A DNA stretch of 64,000 bases, taken from Pseudomonadota bacterium. Lineage in GTDB: Bacteria; Pseudomonadota; Alphaproteobacteria; GCA-2746255. The stretch spans positions 1 through 64,000 of the forward strand of contig JBFMHN010000004.1 in assembly GCA_040752895.1 (NCBI GenBank), written 5' to 3'. The notes beneath the pieces are model-generated. The model was not told the origin of the DNA and made no database searches. It was given only the letters and a program-made list of their open reading frames with translations. The position numbers and the translations under genes are program-made. This document shows, one piece after another, positions 26,594-35,014 of this stretch (positions within the stretch are counted from its first letter, which is position 1; every line of letters begins with the position of its first letter).

Positions 26594-27229
26594 CTAGGTA
26601 TTTGCCAAACTACCCTGTGGGATTGCGCGACTCAAGATACGGGGAATGGGTTGGAAATGCCGCCGGTGGTGAAGGGTCGCGCCGTGGGTCCAAAGTGCCG
26701 CCCGGTGCTCGGCCGTGCCGTAGCCCGCGTTCCGCTCCCAGCCATAGGCCGGGTGGCGCTTGCCAAGTGCGGCCATCAGCCGGTCGCGCGTCACCTTGGC
26801 CAGGATCGAGGCGGCGGCGATTGAAAGGCTGAGGTTGTCTCCCCCGACGACGGTGCGAACCGGACAGGGAAGGGAAGGGGCGACGTTGCCATCCACCAGG
26901 GCAAGTGCGGGCGTGGTTCCAAGCGCCGCCACGGCGCGCGCCATCGCAAGCAAGCTCGCCTGCAAGATGTTGAGGCGGTCGATTTCGTGAACGCTCGCTG
27001 CGCCGATGCCGATGCGGCCCAGGGGAAGGATCGCCCGGAACAGCCGTTCGCGTTTCCCCGGCGTGAGAAGTTTCGAATCCCGCACCGTTGCGCCAAGGTC
27101 CTTCGGAAAAGTGAACGGATCGAGGATGACGGCGGCGGCGACGACCGGTCCGACCAGCGCGCCCCGGCCCACTTCGTCGATCCCGGCGACCGGACCTTGG
27201 GCTTCCATTTCGAGGGAAAAATCCGGCAC
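26594..27229 (-). CDS. rnhB: Ribonuclease HII
   Basis: A 211-residue RNase HII that removes ribonucleotides from DNA. The acidic motif GIDEVGRGALVGPVVAAAV is at the N terminus and the third aspartate is in LALVDGNVAP. The GTG start at 27229 gives the common MPDFSLE-type N terminus; an ATG at 27208 would remove the first seven residues. In many alphaproteobacteria ccrM lies directly beside rnhB; here the neighbour is a restriction-modification pair. Confidence 0.95.
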   Translation of the reverse strand: MPDFSLEMEAQGPVAGIDEVGRGALVGPVVAAAVILDPFTFPKDLGATVRDSKLLTPGKRERLFRAILPLGRIGIGAASVHEIDRLNILQASLLAMARAVAALGTTPALALVDGNVAPSLPCPVRTVVGGDNLSLSIAAASILAKVTRDRLMAALGKRHPAYGWERNAGYGTAEHRAALWTHGATLHHRRHFQPIPRILSRAIPQGSLANT

Positions 27230-27288
27230 GTCCCTGCTCTTTCGCGGAAATCGTTTTGGGGGATTCTACTCCGGAACCCATTTCCCTT

Positions 27289-28365
27289 CTACCCGAACAG
27301 GTTGAGTTGATCGCCGGCCGCGGGTGGCGGACGGAAGTGGTCGCGATCCAGCCCTTGCGTTTTTTCGTTCAGGCCGAGCCGCCGGCAGGCGAGGTGGAAC
27401 CGCTTTTCAAGCAACTCGGCGTAGGGGCCGGCGCCCCGTCGGCGCAGGAAGAAACGGGAATCGTAATCCTTGCCGCCCCGCGCCCCTTGCACGAGGTGCA
27501 TCACGTGGCGCGCCTTGCCGGGCGCGTTGGTCTCTAGCCATTCGCGGAAAAGAGGCGCTACTTCGCGCGGCAGGCGGATCAGGGTGTAGCCGGCTTCCCT
27601 GGCCCCGGCCTCGGCGGCCTTCTCCAGAATCGCCTCCATCTCCGAATCGGTGAGGAAGGGGATAAGCGGTGCCGTCATGACGCCGACCGGGACGTTGGCG
27701 CGGGCAAGCTCGCCGATCGTGGCCAACCGGCGGTCGGGCCTCGCCGCCCGCGGCTCCAGCGTGCGGGCGATCTCGGGCTTGAGGCTCGTCACCGAGACGA
27801 ACACCTTGACCAGGTTGCGTTCCGCCAGCGCCCGCAAAATATCGAGATCGCGCAGGACGAGCGCCGATTTCGTCACCAAAGTGACCGGGTGGGAGAAGGC
27901 CAAGAGCGTCTTAAGGATCGCCCGCGTGATCGCATAGGTCCGCTCTACCGGCTGGTAGCAATCCGTGTTGGTGCCGAGCGCGATCGGCGCGCAGCGGTAG
28001 CCGGGCTTGCGAAGTTCGGCCGCGAGCAGTTCCGCCGCGTCGGGCTTGGCAAACAGGCGGCTTTCGAAATCGAGACCGGGCGAGAGACCTAGATAGGCGT
28101 GGGTGGGGCGGGCGAAGCAATAGACGCAGCCATGCTCGCAGCCGCGGTAAGGGTTGATCGAGCGGTCGAAGGGAATATCCGGCGAATCATTCCGCGTGAG
28201 GATCGTGCGCGTCGTGTCCACCGCGACGGTCGTGCGAAGGGGGGGGTCCGCTTCCGCCGTCCAGCCGTCGGCGACCGCGATCCGCGCCTGCGCGTCGAAA
28301 CGGGGGCGCGGGTTGCTGACGGCGCCGCGGCCTTTCCTGGGCTGGGGTGACAGGGCGTCAACCAT
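27289..28365 (-). CDS. PA0069-type radical SAM protein
   Basis: A 358-residue radical SAM protein. The iron-sulphur motif CxxxCxYC reads CEHGCVYC inside the family signature NPYRGCEHGCVYCFARP. The family is distantly related to spore photoproduct lyase (SplB) and its substrate is not known. The N-terminal RKGRGAVSNPRPRFD segment and the ATG are typical. Divergent from the arsenosugar-type glycosyltransferase genes. Confidence 0.92.
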   Translation of the reverse strand: MVDALSPQPRKGRGAVSNPRPRFDAQARIAVADGWTAEADPPLRTTVAVDTTRTILTRNDSPDIPFDRSINPYRGCEHGCVYCFARPTHAYLGLSPGLDFESRLFAKPDAAELLAAELRKPGYRCAPIALGTNTDCYQPVERTYAITRAILKTLLAFSHPVTLVTKSALVLRDLDILRALAERNLVKVFVSVTSLKPEIARTLEPRAARPDRRLATIGELARANVPVGVMTAPLIPFLTDSEMEAILEKAAEAGAREAGYTLIRLPREVAPLFREWLETNAPGKARHVMHLVQGARGGKDYDSRFFLRRRGAGPYAELLEKRFHLACRRLGLNEKTQGLDRDHFRPPPAAGDQLNLFG

Positions 28366-28417
28366 GCCGGAAGGCTAGGCGGAGAATAAGAACAAATCAA
28401 GAACATTTAACGCCGCC

Positions 28418-28437
28418 CGCCGCCCGCTTGGGCGGCG
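28418..28437. other. GC-rich hairpin in a divergent intergenic gap
   Basis: CGCCGCCC-GCTT-GGGCGGCG is a perfect inverted repeat with an 8-base stem and GCTT loop between two divergently transcribed genes. There is no T run on either side, so it is not a usual terminator. Function unknown. Confidence 0.35.
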
Positions 28438-28505
28438 TGGCAGCCGTTAGCTTCTGTGCTAAACAGGCCGCAATCCATCGCCTTTGGAAGAAGTTTCGCA
28501 AACCT

Positions 28506-29210
28506 ATGCCGAACGGTCCTTTGCTTAGCGTCCTGCTGCCGACCCGCAACGCCGCCAAGACGCTGGCTGCGACGCTGCCCAAGCTGGCGCCGATCCGCGA
28601 AGCCTTTCCTTGCGAGGTGATCGTGGCCGACGGTGGCTCGACGGATGACACGGTCGCGGTGGCGGAAAGCTTCGGCGCAAAGGTGGTGCGGCTTCCCCCC
28701 GGCATGCCGCCGGGTCGCGGCCAGCAGCTTCGCAACGCCGCCCTTGCGGCGCGTGGGGAATGGCTTTTCTTCCTGCACGCGGACAGTCAGCCGGGGACGG
28801 GTTGGAGCGAAGTAGTACGGAAGTTTACCGCAGAGCCTGAGAATTACCACGTTGCCGCCGTCTTTCGCCTGGCGCTCGACAGCGAGCGTAAGGCCGCGCG
28901 GCGGATCGAGCGGCTTGTCGCCTGGCGCTGCCGGGTGTTCGGCCTGCCTTATGGCGATCAGGGGCTCCTTCTCTCGCGCGCCCTTTACGACGCGGTCGGC
29001 GGCTTTGCGCCGATCCCAATCATGGAAGACGTCGAGATCGTGCGCCGGCTGGGTAAGGACCGGCTTGCCTTTCTCGACGCGCCGCTTGTCACCTCGGCGG
29101 AACGCTACGAGAAGGGGGGCTACTGGCGAAGGCCGTTTCGGAATCTCGTTTGCCTTGCGCTCTATTTCCTTGGCGCCTCGCCTGCGCGCCTTCGCCGCTT
29201 CTACGGATGA
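28506..29210 (+). CDS. GT2-family glycosyltransferase, TIGR04283 arsenosugar type
   Basis: A 234-residue GT-A fold glycosyltransferase: LSVLLPTRNAAKTL at the N terminus, VIVADGGSTDDT, and the HADSQPG metal-binding motif. It matches the TIGR04283 group, first named from arsenosugar biosynthesis clusters. The ATG at 28506 is chosen over an earlier in-frame start. The stop overlaps the ATG of a TIGR04282-type partner, the usual pairing. No arsenic methyltransferase or radical SAM ArsS-type gene is adjacent, so the true product here is open. Confidence 0.85.
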   Translation: MPNGPLLSVLLPTRNAAKTLAATLPKLAPIREAFPCEVIVADGGSTDDTVAVAESFGAKVVRLPPGMPPGRGQQLRNAALAARGEWLFFLHADSQPGTGWSEVVRKFTAEPENYHVAAVFRLALDSERKAARRIERLVAWRCRVFGLPYGDQGLLLSRALYDAVGGFAPIPIMEDVEIVRRLGKDRLAFLDAPLVTSAERYEKGGYWRRPFRNLVCLALYFLGASPARLRRFYG

Positions 29211-29872
29211 AACGTCACCCGTCCGGGAAGCCTCCGCCCAAGAAACGCCGCCGTGAATTCGCGCGTCACCTGGTTCTTTTTACGCGCGCCCCGCGCCTGG
29301 GTCGGGTAAAGCGAAGACTTGCCGCCTCGCTCGGCGCCATAGCCGCCCTTCGCTTCCACCGGGCGGCGATGGCGACCGCGCTCGCGCGCTTCGGGCGGCA
29401 CCCTTCCTTCCGTCTCTGGCTTGCGGTCACGCCGGATGACGCCGGCGGCATCGCCAGCGCCTGGCCTCGGGCGAAAGGGGTGGCGCGCCTTCGGCAAGGA
29501 CCGGGCGATCTTGGCCGGCGCATGGGGCGCGTCGTTCGGGTCTTGCCGCCGGGGCCGGTCGTCATCGTCGGTTCCGACATCCCGGAGGCGCGGGTGGGGG
29601 ATGTCCGGGACGCCTTTCGCGCGCTAACCCGGTTCGATGCCGTCTTCGGTGCGGCCGGGGATGGCGGCTATTGGCTGGTCGGCTTCCGGCGCGTCGTCCT
29701 TCCCTTCCGCCCTTTCCGAAACGTCCGCTGGTCCTCCGCTCACGCGCTGCAAGATACGCTTCGCAACCTGGGGCCTTGTTCCCGCGTGGCCAGGGTTGCA
29801 ACGCGCGAGGACGTGGACGATGAAAGAAGTTTCCGCCGCTGGCGCGAGCGGGAAAAAAGGAAGCAGCCTTAG
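29207..29872 (+). CDS. DUF2064/TIGR04282 glycosyltransferase-like protein
   Basis: A 221-residue nucleotidyl/glycosyltransferase-fold protein with LVLFTRAPRLGRVKRRLA at its N terminus, VVIVGSDIPEAR, and FGAAGDGGYWLVGF, as in the TIGR04282 group. It is translationally coupled to the previous gene by an ATGA overlap. Proteins of this pair occur in clusters for arsenosugar-type or other small glycolipids; function inferred only from family context. Converges on moaB with a four-base overlap. Confidence 0.83.
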   Translation: MKRHPSGKPPPKKRRREFARHLVLFTRAPRLGRVKRRLAASLGAIAALRFHRAAMATALARFGRHPSFRLWLAVTPDDAGGIASAWPRAKGVARLRQGPGDLGRRMGRVVRVLPPGPVVIVGSDIPEARVGDVRDAFRALTRFDAVFGAAGDGGYWLVGFRRVVLPFRPFRNVRWSSAHALQDTLRNLGPCSRVARVATREDVDDERSFRRWREREKRKQP

Positions 29873-30396
29873 CGTTCCTTCAGGCGGGGCATGAGCTCGA
29901 CGAAATTGCAGGGACGGAAGCGGCTGTCGAGTTGCCAGCGCAGGATGCCGTCCCAGCCGTCCTTGCAGGCCCCCGGCGAGCCGGGCAGCGCAAAGAGGAA
30001 GGTGCCGTTCGCAAGGCCCGCGGTCGCTCGCGACTGAATCGTCGAGGTGCCGATCTTCTCGTAGCTCAGCCTGCGGAAAAGTTCGCCGAAACCCTCGATC
30101 TCCTTCTCATAGACCGCGCGAAAGGCTTCCGGCGTCGTGTCGCGCCCGGTGAGGCCGGTGCCGCCGGTGGCGATGACGACGTCCACGTCCACGTCCGCGA
30201 CCCATTCGCGAAGCTTAGCCGTGATGGCGGGCGCGTCGTCCCGCACGATGGCCCGCCCAGCCAGATGGTGGCCCGCCTCCTTCACGCGCTCGACCAGCAC
30301 GGCGCCGGATTTGTCGTCCGCCGCGCTTCGCGTATCAGAGACGGTGAGGATCGCGATGCGAACGGGAAGAAAAGGCCGGGACTCGTCAATCGCCAT
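29869..30396 (-). CDS. moaB: Molybdenum cofactor biosynthesis protein B (MoaB/Mog family)
   Basis: A 175-residue molybdopterin adenylyltransferase-like protein. The molybdopterin-binding motif TGGTGLTGRDTTPEA and SYEKIGTSTIQSRATAG are present. The ATG at 30396 has GGAGG nine bases upstream on the minus strand; a TTG three codons further is not needed. It overlaps the 3' end of the lytic transglycosylase gene by 11 bases, so they are co-transcribed. Confidence 0.94.
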   Translation of the reverse strand: MAIDESRPFLPVRIAILTVSDTRSAADDKSGAVLVERVKEAGHHLAGRAIVRDDAPAITAKLREWVADVDVDVVIATGGTGLTGRDTTPEAFRAVYEKEIEGFGELFRRLSYEKIGTSTIQSRATAGLANGTFLFALPGSPGACKDGWDGILRWQLDSRFRPCNFVELMPRLKER

Positions 30397-32242
30397 ATTT
30401 GGCAACCTCCGTTTCTTCCTTGAAGGCGCGGCCTTCCTGCAAGGGATTGGAGGCGACGTAAATCGGCCATTCCCCGCCGAGCAGCGCGTCCAACGTCGGG
30501 GTCGGTTTCCCCAGCCGTTCCTGGTAGATCCAGAGGTTCCGAAAGACGCGCTTCACGAAGATGCGCGTTTCGTTCGCAGGGATGCTCTCGAGGAAAAGAA
30601 GGGCGTCGTTGTCGTAAGACAGATTGCGCTGCCATCTTGCGACCCGGTTCTCGCCCGCGTTGTAGGCCGCCGTCAGCAGAAAGAGGTTGCCCCCCACCTT
30701 CGCGTGCCGGAGAAGGCGCAGGATGTATTTCTGGGCGATCGAAAGGTTGAGCTCCGGCTCGAAAAGCTGGGCGCGCTGCGTCCCGCGGAACGGCTGGCCG
30801 TCCACCATGAGGTTCGCCGTCTGCGGCAGCAATTGCATGAGCCCATGGGCGCCAGCCGGGCTTTTTGCCCGCACGTTGAACGTCGATTCCTGATGCATGA
30901 TGGCATAGAGAAGGGCGCGATCGACGAGGAAACCTTCGGTCGGCACCCATGGCGGGATCGGGTAGGTGCCCCCGAGACGCTCCGCGTTGTTGCCGAACAG
31001 CCCCGCGAGGCGAACGGAAAGAGACGGAAGCTGGAAGTGCGTCGCCAGGGCGAACACGGGCTCCGCCAGTTCGGGTTCGGCGGCAACGCCGCGTAGTTCC
31101 CGCTCCGCCCGGTAGGACTGGTCCACTTCGAGCAGGGCAAGCGCGCGCGCCCCGCGCGCCGTCGCCGCGATGCGGCGGACGTCTTCCTCGCTTAGGCTGG
31201 GCAAGTTCCACGTGTAGTTCGCCTTCCGCCCGAGCGCCCGGCGGGCCAGGATGCCGTAGAAGGTCTGCGGGTATTCCGCCGCCAGTTCAAGCCAGTGGCT
31301 GACGTTCTGCGGCCGGCGGTTGACCAATGCGTTGCGCGCCGCCCAATAGGCGCCAGCCGCTTTCCAGGCGGCGGCGGCCCCTTCCAGCTCGGCCAGCGCC
31401 TCGAAATGGGCGCCCGCCGCGTCCGGCCGCTTGAGCCGCCAGGCGGCCAGGCCGGCCATCCAATGTGCCTTCGGTACCGCCCTACCCGAACGCGCCGCGC
31501 TTGCAAAGGCTAGAGTGTAAGCTTCTTCGTCCTCGCCCTTGCCGAAATAGCCGGCGGCGACATCGGCCTTAAGACCGTCATAGGCGGCCGTTCCCACGTG
31601 CCGGCTGGCGGCCTTATCCAGAAGGGCCCGCTCGGCGCGTTCGGGTTTCCCCTTGCGCAGATGGTTGCGGACCGTTGCCTGAAGCTTGTGCAACGCCTGC
31701 CGGGCTTCCGGCGAAGCGGGTCGCAGCATCGCCGCCGCCTCGGCCACCCGCTCGAGACCGGTGATGTAGGTGCCGACGGGCGGCCTCGGCGGGCGGGCAT
31801 CCCGCGGCTTCCGGTGAAGGGCAAGCCGATAGATGCGCGCGGCGTCCGGATGATCGGCGTAGGTGTCCATCCACCCTTGCAGTTCTCGGTAGTTCGAGCG
31901 GTAGGCCGTCGGATGAAGGTAGCGTTGGGCCAGGAGGTGCCCGACCAGGAGCCGGTTTTGGATCTGCCGGATGCGGCGATCGGCGGCCGGCCATTTCCCG
32001 TCTTCCTGAAGGGCGAAGGCTTCCCGGTAAAGTTCGCGGTCGTGGTCCGTAAGGACAGGCGGAACCAGGTTTTCCAAGGGGGCGGTCAAAAATTGACCGG
32101 TGTCCGTTTCGGAAGGGATGGCCAAAGCCTTTCCCGCCCCGGCCAGGATGAGGGCAAGCAGAAAACCGGCAAGAAGGCAGGTAATTCTTTCCGCCGACGC
32201 GGGTTCTCTCTTTGTTTTTGGCAGGGCCGACCGGGGGAACAT
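30386..32242 (-). CDS. Soluble lytic murein transglycosylase
   Basis: A 618-residue periplasmic SLT70-like protein. It begins with a basic region and signal peptide (to about residue 42, ending AGAGKALA). The long middle part is an alpha-helical superhelix, and the C-terminal SLT domain has the catalytic glutamate in MHQESTFN, then GLMQLLPQTA and AAYNAGENRV. It cleaves the glycan strand of peptidoglycan to 1,6-anhydro products. The ATG at 32242 is preferred as it starts the signal peptide. Followed by moaB. Confidence 0.93.
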   Translation of the reverse strand: MFPRSALPKTKREPASAERITCLLAGFLLALILAGAGKALAIPSETDTGQFLTAPLENLVPPVLTDHDRELYREAFALQEDGKWPAADRRIRQIQNRLLVGHLLAQRYLHPTAYRSNYRELQGWMDTYADHPDAARIYRLALHRKPRDARPPRPPVGTYITGLERVAEAAAMLRPASPEARQALHKLQATVRNHLRKGKPERAERALLDKAASRHVGTAAYDGLKADVAAGYFGKGEDEEAYTLAFASAARSGRAVPKAHWMAGLAAWRLKRPDAAGAHFEALAELEGAAAAWKAAGAYWAARNALVNRRPQNVSHWLELAAEYPQTFYGILARRALGRKANYTWNLPSLSEEDVRRIAATARGARALALLEVDQSYRAERELRGVAAEPELAEPVFALATHFQLPSLSVRLAGLFGNNAERLGGTYPIPPWVPTEGFLVDRALLYAIMHQESTFNVRAKSPAGAHGLMQLLPQTANLMVDGQPFRGTQRAQLFEPELNLSIAQKYILRLLRHAKVGGNLFLLTAAYNAGENRVARWQRNLSYDNDALLFLESIPANETRIFVKRVFRNLWIYQERLGKPTPTLDALLGGEWPIYVASNPLQEGRAFKEETEVAKYGD

Positions 32243-32289
32243 ATGGCCTCCCTTAACGAAATCGCGTGGCGTCGGCAAGGGCGCGGTCC

Positions 32290-33093
32290 CTAACGGCTTG
32301 CCTTGAGTTTCGCCTGGACGGCGAGAAGGTCGGCCCAAACGGCGCGCTTCTGAATCGGCGTGCGCAGAAGGTAGGCGGGGTGGAAGGTCGCGATCGCCGG
32401 AATGGGACGGCTCATGCCGACGCTTTCATAGTCGTGCCAGGTGCCCCGCAGCTTCATGATCCCCTCGTTCCGTGCCAACAGGGTTTTTGCCGCCACCCCG
32501 CCGAGGAGAACGAGGATTTCGGGGTCAACCAGTTCGATGTGCCGCTCGACGAAGGGCAGACAGGCCGAAATCTCCGGGGGCGTCGGTTGCCGGTTGCCGG
32601 GCGGGCGCCAAAAAAGGACGTTCGAGATATAGACGGAGGTTCGATCCAGCCCGATCGCCGCCAGCATCCGGTCAAGCAACTTGCCGCTGGCCCCCACGAA
32701 GGGAAGGCCAAGCCGGTCTTCTTCGGCGCCGGGCGCTTCGCCGATCAGCATAACCTTCGCGGTCGGGTTGCCGTCCGCGAAAACGAGATTTGCCGTCTCC
32801 TTGAGCGCGCAGCCGTTGAAAAGCAGCAACGCCTCGCGAAGCTCGGCCAGGTTTTTTGCCGCGTCGGCCAGGCTTCGCGCGCTCGACGTTTCGAAGGCGA
32901 GGGCGAGAGGCGTTCTTGGTTTTTGCGCCGGTCCGTGCGCGGGCGGTGCTTGCGGCTCCGACGTCTGCCCGGGCGCCTCGACCTCGACCGCGCGTTCCGC
33001 ATAGCGGTTGTGCGGCCTCTCGCCGATCGCCTCGTCGGCGCCCGCTTCGATCAGCCACTGAAGGTGGGAAAGACAAGCCTGCATGGTGGCCAT
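32290..33093 (-). CDS. Uracil-DNA glycosylase, family 4
   Basis: A 267-residue family-4 type uracil-DNA glycosylase. Motif 1 is [17 protein letters not shown] and motif 2 [27 protein letters not shown] is also typical. The CALK in [14 protein letters not shown] is one of the expected iron-sulphur ligands; the first CxxC of thermophilic homologues is reduced to a single cysteine, as I recall for alphaproteobacterial members. The N-terminal 90 residues are a low-complexity extension. It is divergent from the ETF-ubiquinone oxidoreductase. Confidence 0.9.
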   Translation of the reverse strand: MATMQACLSHLQWLIEAGADEAIGERPHNRYAERAVEVEAPGQTSEPQAPPAHGPAQKPRTPLALAFETSSARSLADAAKNLAELREALLLFNGCALKETANLVFADGNPTAKVMLIGEAPGAEEDRLGLPFVGASGKLLDRMLAAIGLDRTSVYISNVLFWRPPGNRQPTPPEISACLPFVERHIELVDPEILVLLGGVAAKTLLARNEGIMKLRGTWHDYESVGMSRPIPAIATFHPAYLLRTPIQKRAVWADLLAVQAKLKASR

Positions 33094-33199
33094 CCGGTCA
33101 GTCTAGCACGCACCCGCATGAGGCGCATCCCATGCTAGACTAAAGGTTCCCAATTGTTTAAGGCCGCAAAGCGGATTGAACGGAAAAGGCGGGGAAGCG

Positions 33200-34846
33200 A
33201 TGGAACGGGAATCGATGGCTTATGACGTCGTCGTTGTCGGCGGCGGGCCGGCCGGTCTCGCGGCGGCGATCCGGCTGAAGCAGTTGGCGGGCGAAGCGGG
33301 GGCGGAGCTTGGCGTCTGCGTGATTGAGAAGGGCTCGGAGATCGGCGCCCATATCCTTTCCGGCGCCGTGCTGGAGCCGCGCGCGCTCGATGAGCTTTTG
33401 CCGGACTGGAAGGAGAGGGGGGCCCCGGTTCGTACCGCCGTCGCGGAAGAAAAATTCCTCTTCCTTTCCGAAAAGGGCGGCCTTGCCTTTCCGACTTTCC
33501 TGCTGCCGTCGGCCATGCACAATCGCGGCAACTACGTCATCAGTCTTGGCAATCTCTGCCGGTGGCTAGGACAGCAGGCGGAAGCGCTTGGCGTCGAAAT
33601 CTATCCGGGCTTCGCCGCGGCGGAAGTGCTCTACGACCAAGACGGCGGCGTGCGGGGCGTCGCCACCGGCGACATGGGCGTGGGCCGCGACGGCGAAAAA
33701 CTTGCCACCTATCAGCCGGGGATCGAACTGCATGCGAAATACACATTCTTCGCGGAAGGCTGCCGGGGCAGCCTCGGCAAGGGGCTGGGTGCGCGTTTCG
33801 GCTTAAGCGCGGGCGCCGAGCCCCAGACCTATGGCCTTGGCATCAAGGAACTTTGGGAAGTCGAGGCGGGCAAGCACCGGCCGGGCACGGTGCTGCACAC
33901 GGCGGGCTGGCCTCTCACCAGTGACGTTTATGGCGGGGCGTTCCTCTACCATCTCGAGGATCGCCAGGTCGCGGTCGGCTTCGTCGTCGGGCTGGATTAC
34001 GCGAACCCTTACCTCAGCCCTTACGACGAATTTCAGCGCTTCAAGCAACACCCGCAAATCCGCCCCCTCTTCGAGGGCGGGAAACGCGTTGCTTACGGCG
34101 CGCGCGCGCTGAACGAGGGTGGCCTGCAGGCGCTTCCCAAACTCGTCTTCCCCGGCGGCGTTCTCATCGGCTGCGAGGCGGGCACGCTGAACGTGCCGAA
34201 GATCAAGGGCACCCACACGGCGATGAAGTCCGGCATGCTGGCGGCGGAAGCGGCGTTCGCGGCCATCCGCGCCGGGCGCCAAGGCGACACGCTGGCGGCC
34301 TATGCGGAGGCCTTCCGCAATTCCTGGGCCCATGACGAACTGCACCGGGCGCGGAACGTGCGGCCTTCCTTTCACTGGGGCCTGTGGGCCGGCACGCTTT
34401 ACACCGGCATCGACCAGTTGCTTTTCCGGGGCCGGGCGCCCTGGACGCTCCGCCACGGGCGCGCCGATCACGCGCGCCTGCGCACGAAGACCCAAGCCCG
34501 GCCCATCGCCTATCCGAAACCGGATGGCGTCGTCAGCTTCGACAAGATGTCTTCCGTTTTTCTTTCGAATACGAATCACGAGGAGAACCAGCCAAGCCAT
34601 CTCGTGCTGAAGGACCCGAAGACGGCGATCGCCGTCAATCTGGAGCGTTTCGATTCGCCGGAGTCGCGCTATTGCCCGGCCGGCGTCTACGAGATTGTCC
34701 GGGACGACGCCGGCGCCAACCCCAAGCTTCAGATCAACGCCCAGAATTGCGTCCACTGCAAGACCTGCGACATCAAGGACCCGACCCAGAACATCCAATG
34801 GGTGGTGCCGGAAGGCGGCGGCGGGCCGAACTACCCGAATATGTGA
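33200..34846 (+). CDS. Electron transfer flavoprotein-ubiquinone oxidoreductase
   Basis: A 548-residue membrane-associated flavoprotein that passes electrons from ETF (fatty-acid and amino-acid oxidation) to ubiquinone. FAD-binding GGGPAGLAAAIRLK is near the N terminus; the C-terminal [4Fe-4S] ligands are in YCPAGVYE and NCVHCKTCDIKDP. The length is usual. The ATG at 33200 has GGGGAAG just before it; an in-frame alternative start eight codons earlier is possible. A terminator candidate lies about 105 bases after the stop. Confidence 0.95.
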   Translation: MERESMAYDVVVVGGGPAGLAAAIRLKQLAGEAGAELGVCVIEKGSEIGAHILSGAVLEPRALDELLPDWKERGAPVRTAVAEEKFLFLSEKGGLAFPTFLLPSAMHNRGNYVISLGNLCRWLGQQAEALGVEIYPGFAAAEVLYDQDGGVRGVATGDMGVGRDGEKLATYQPGIELHAKYTFFAEGCRGSLGKGLGARFGLSAGAEPQTYGLGIKELWEVEAGKHRPGTVLHTAGWPLTSDVYGGAFLYHLEDRQVAVGFVVGLDYANPYLSPYDEFQRFKQHPQIRPLFEGGKRVAYGARALNEGGLQALPKLVFPGGVLIGCEAGTLNVPKIKGTHTAMKSGMLAAEAAFAAIRAGRQGDTLAAYAEAFRNSWAHDELHRARNVRPSFHWGLWAGTLYTGIDQLLFRGRAPWTLRHGRADHARLRTKTQARPIAYPKPDGVVSFDKMSSVFLSNTNHEENQPSHLVLKDPKTAIAVNLERFDSPESRYCPAGVYEIVRDDAGANPKLQINAQNCVHCKTCDIKDPTQNIQWVVPEGGGGPNYPNM

Positions 34847-34951
34847 AAAAAGGCCCTTGGTAGAGGCCGGTTATTACCCCATATGCCGTGTGAAAAAGCG
34901 CCCCCGCGGCTTGCGGGGCGGGCGGAAAACCCCTAGTTTTAGCAAAGCGTT

Positions 34952-34972
34952 GCCTGCCTTGGGCGGGCTTTT
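34952..34972 (+). terminator. Candidate intrinsic terminator after ETF-QO gene
   Basis: GCCTGCC-TTG-GGCGGGC forms a seven-pair stem (one G-U) with a three-base loop, followed by TTTT. It separates the ETF-QO gene from the TPR gene. A second GC-rich hairpin with one bulge lies just before it at 34899-34920 without a T run. Confidence 0.55.
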
Positions 34973-35014
34973 CCTAAAGCGACGTAAGCGAATTTACACA
35001 AAGGAATAGCGTCG

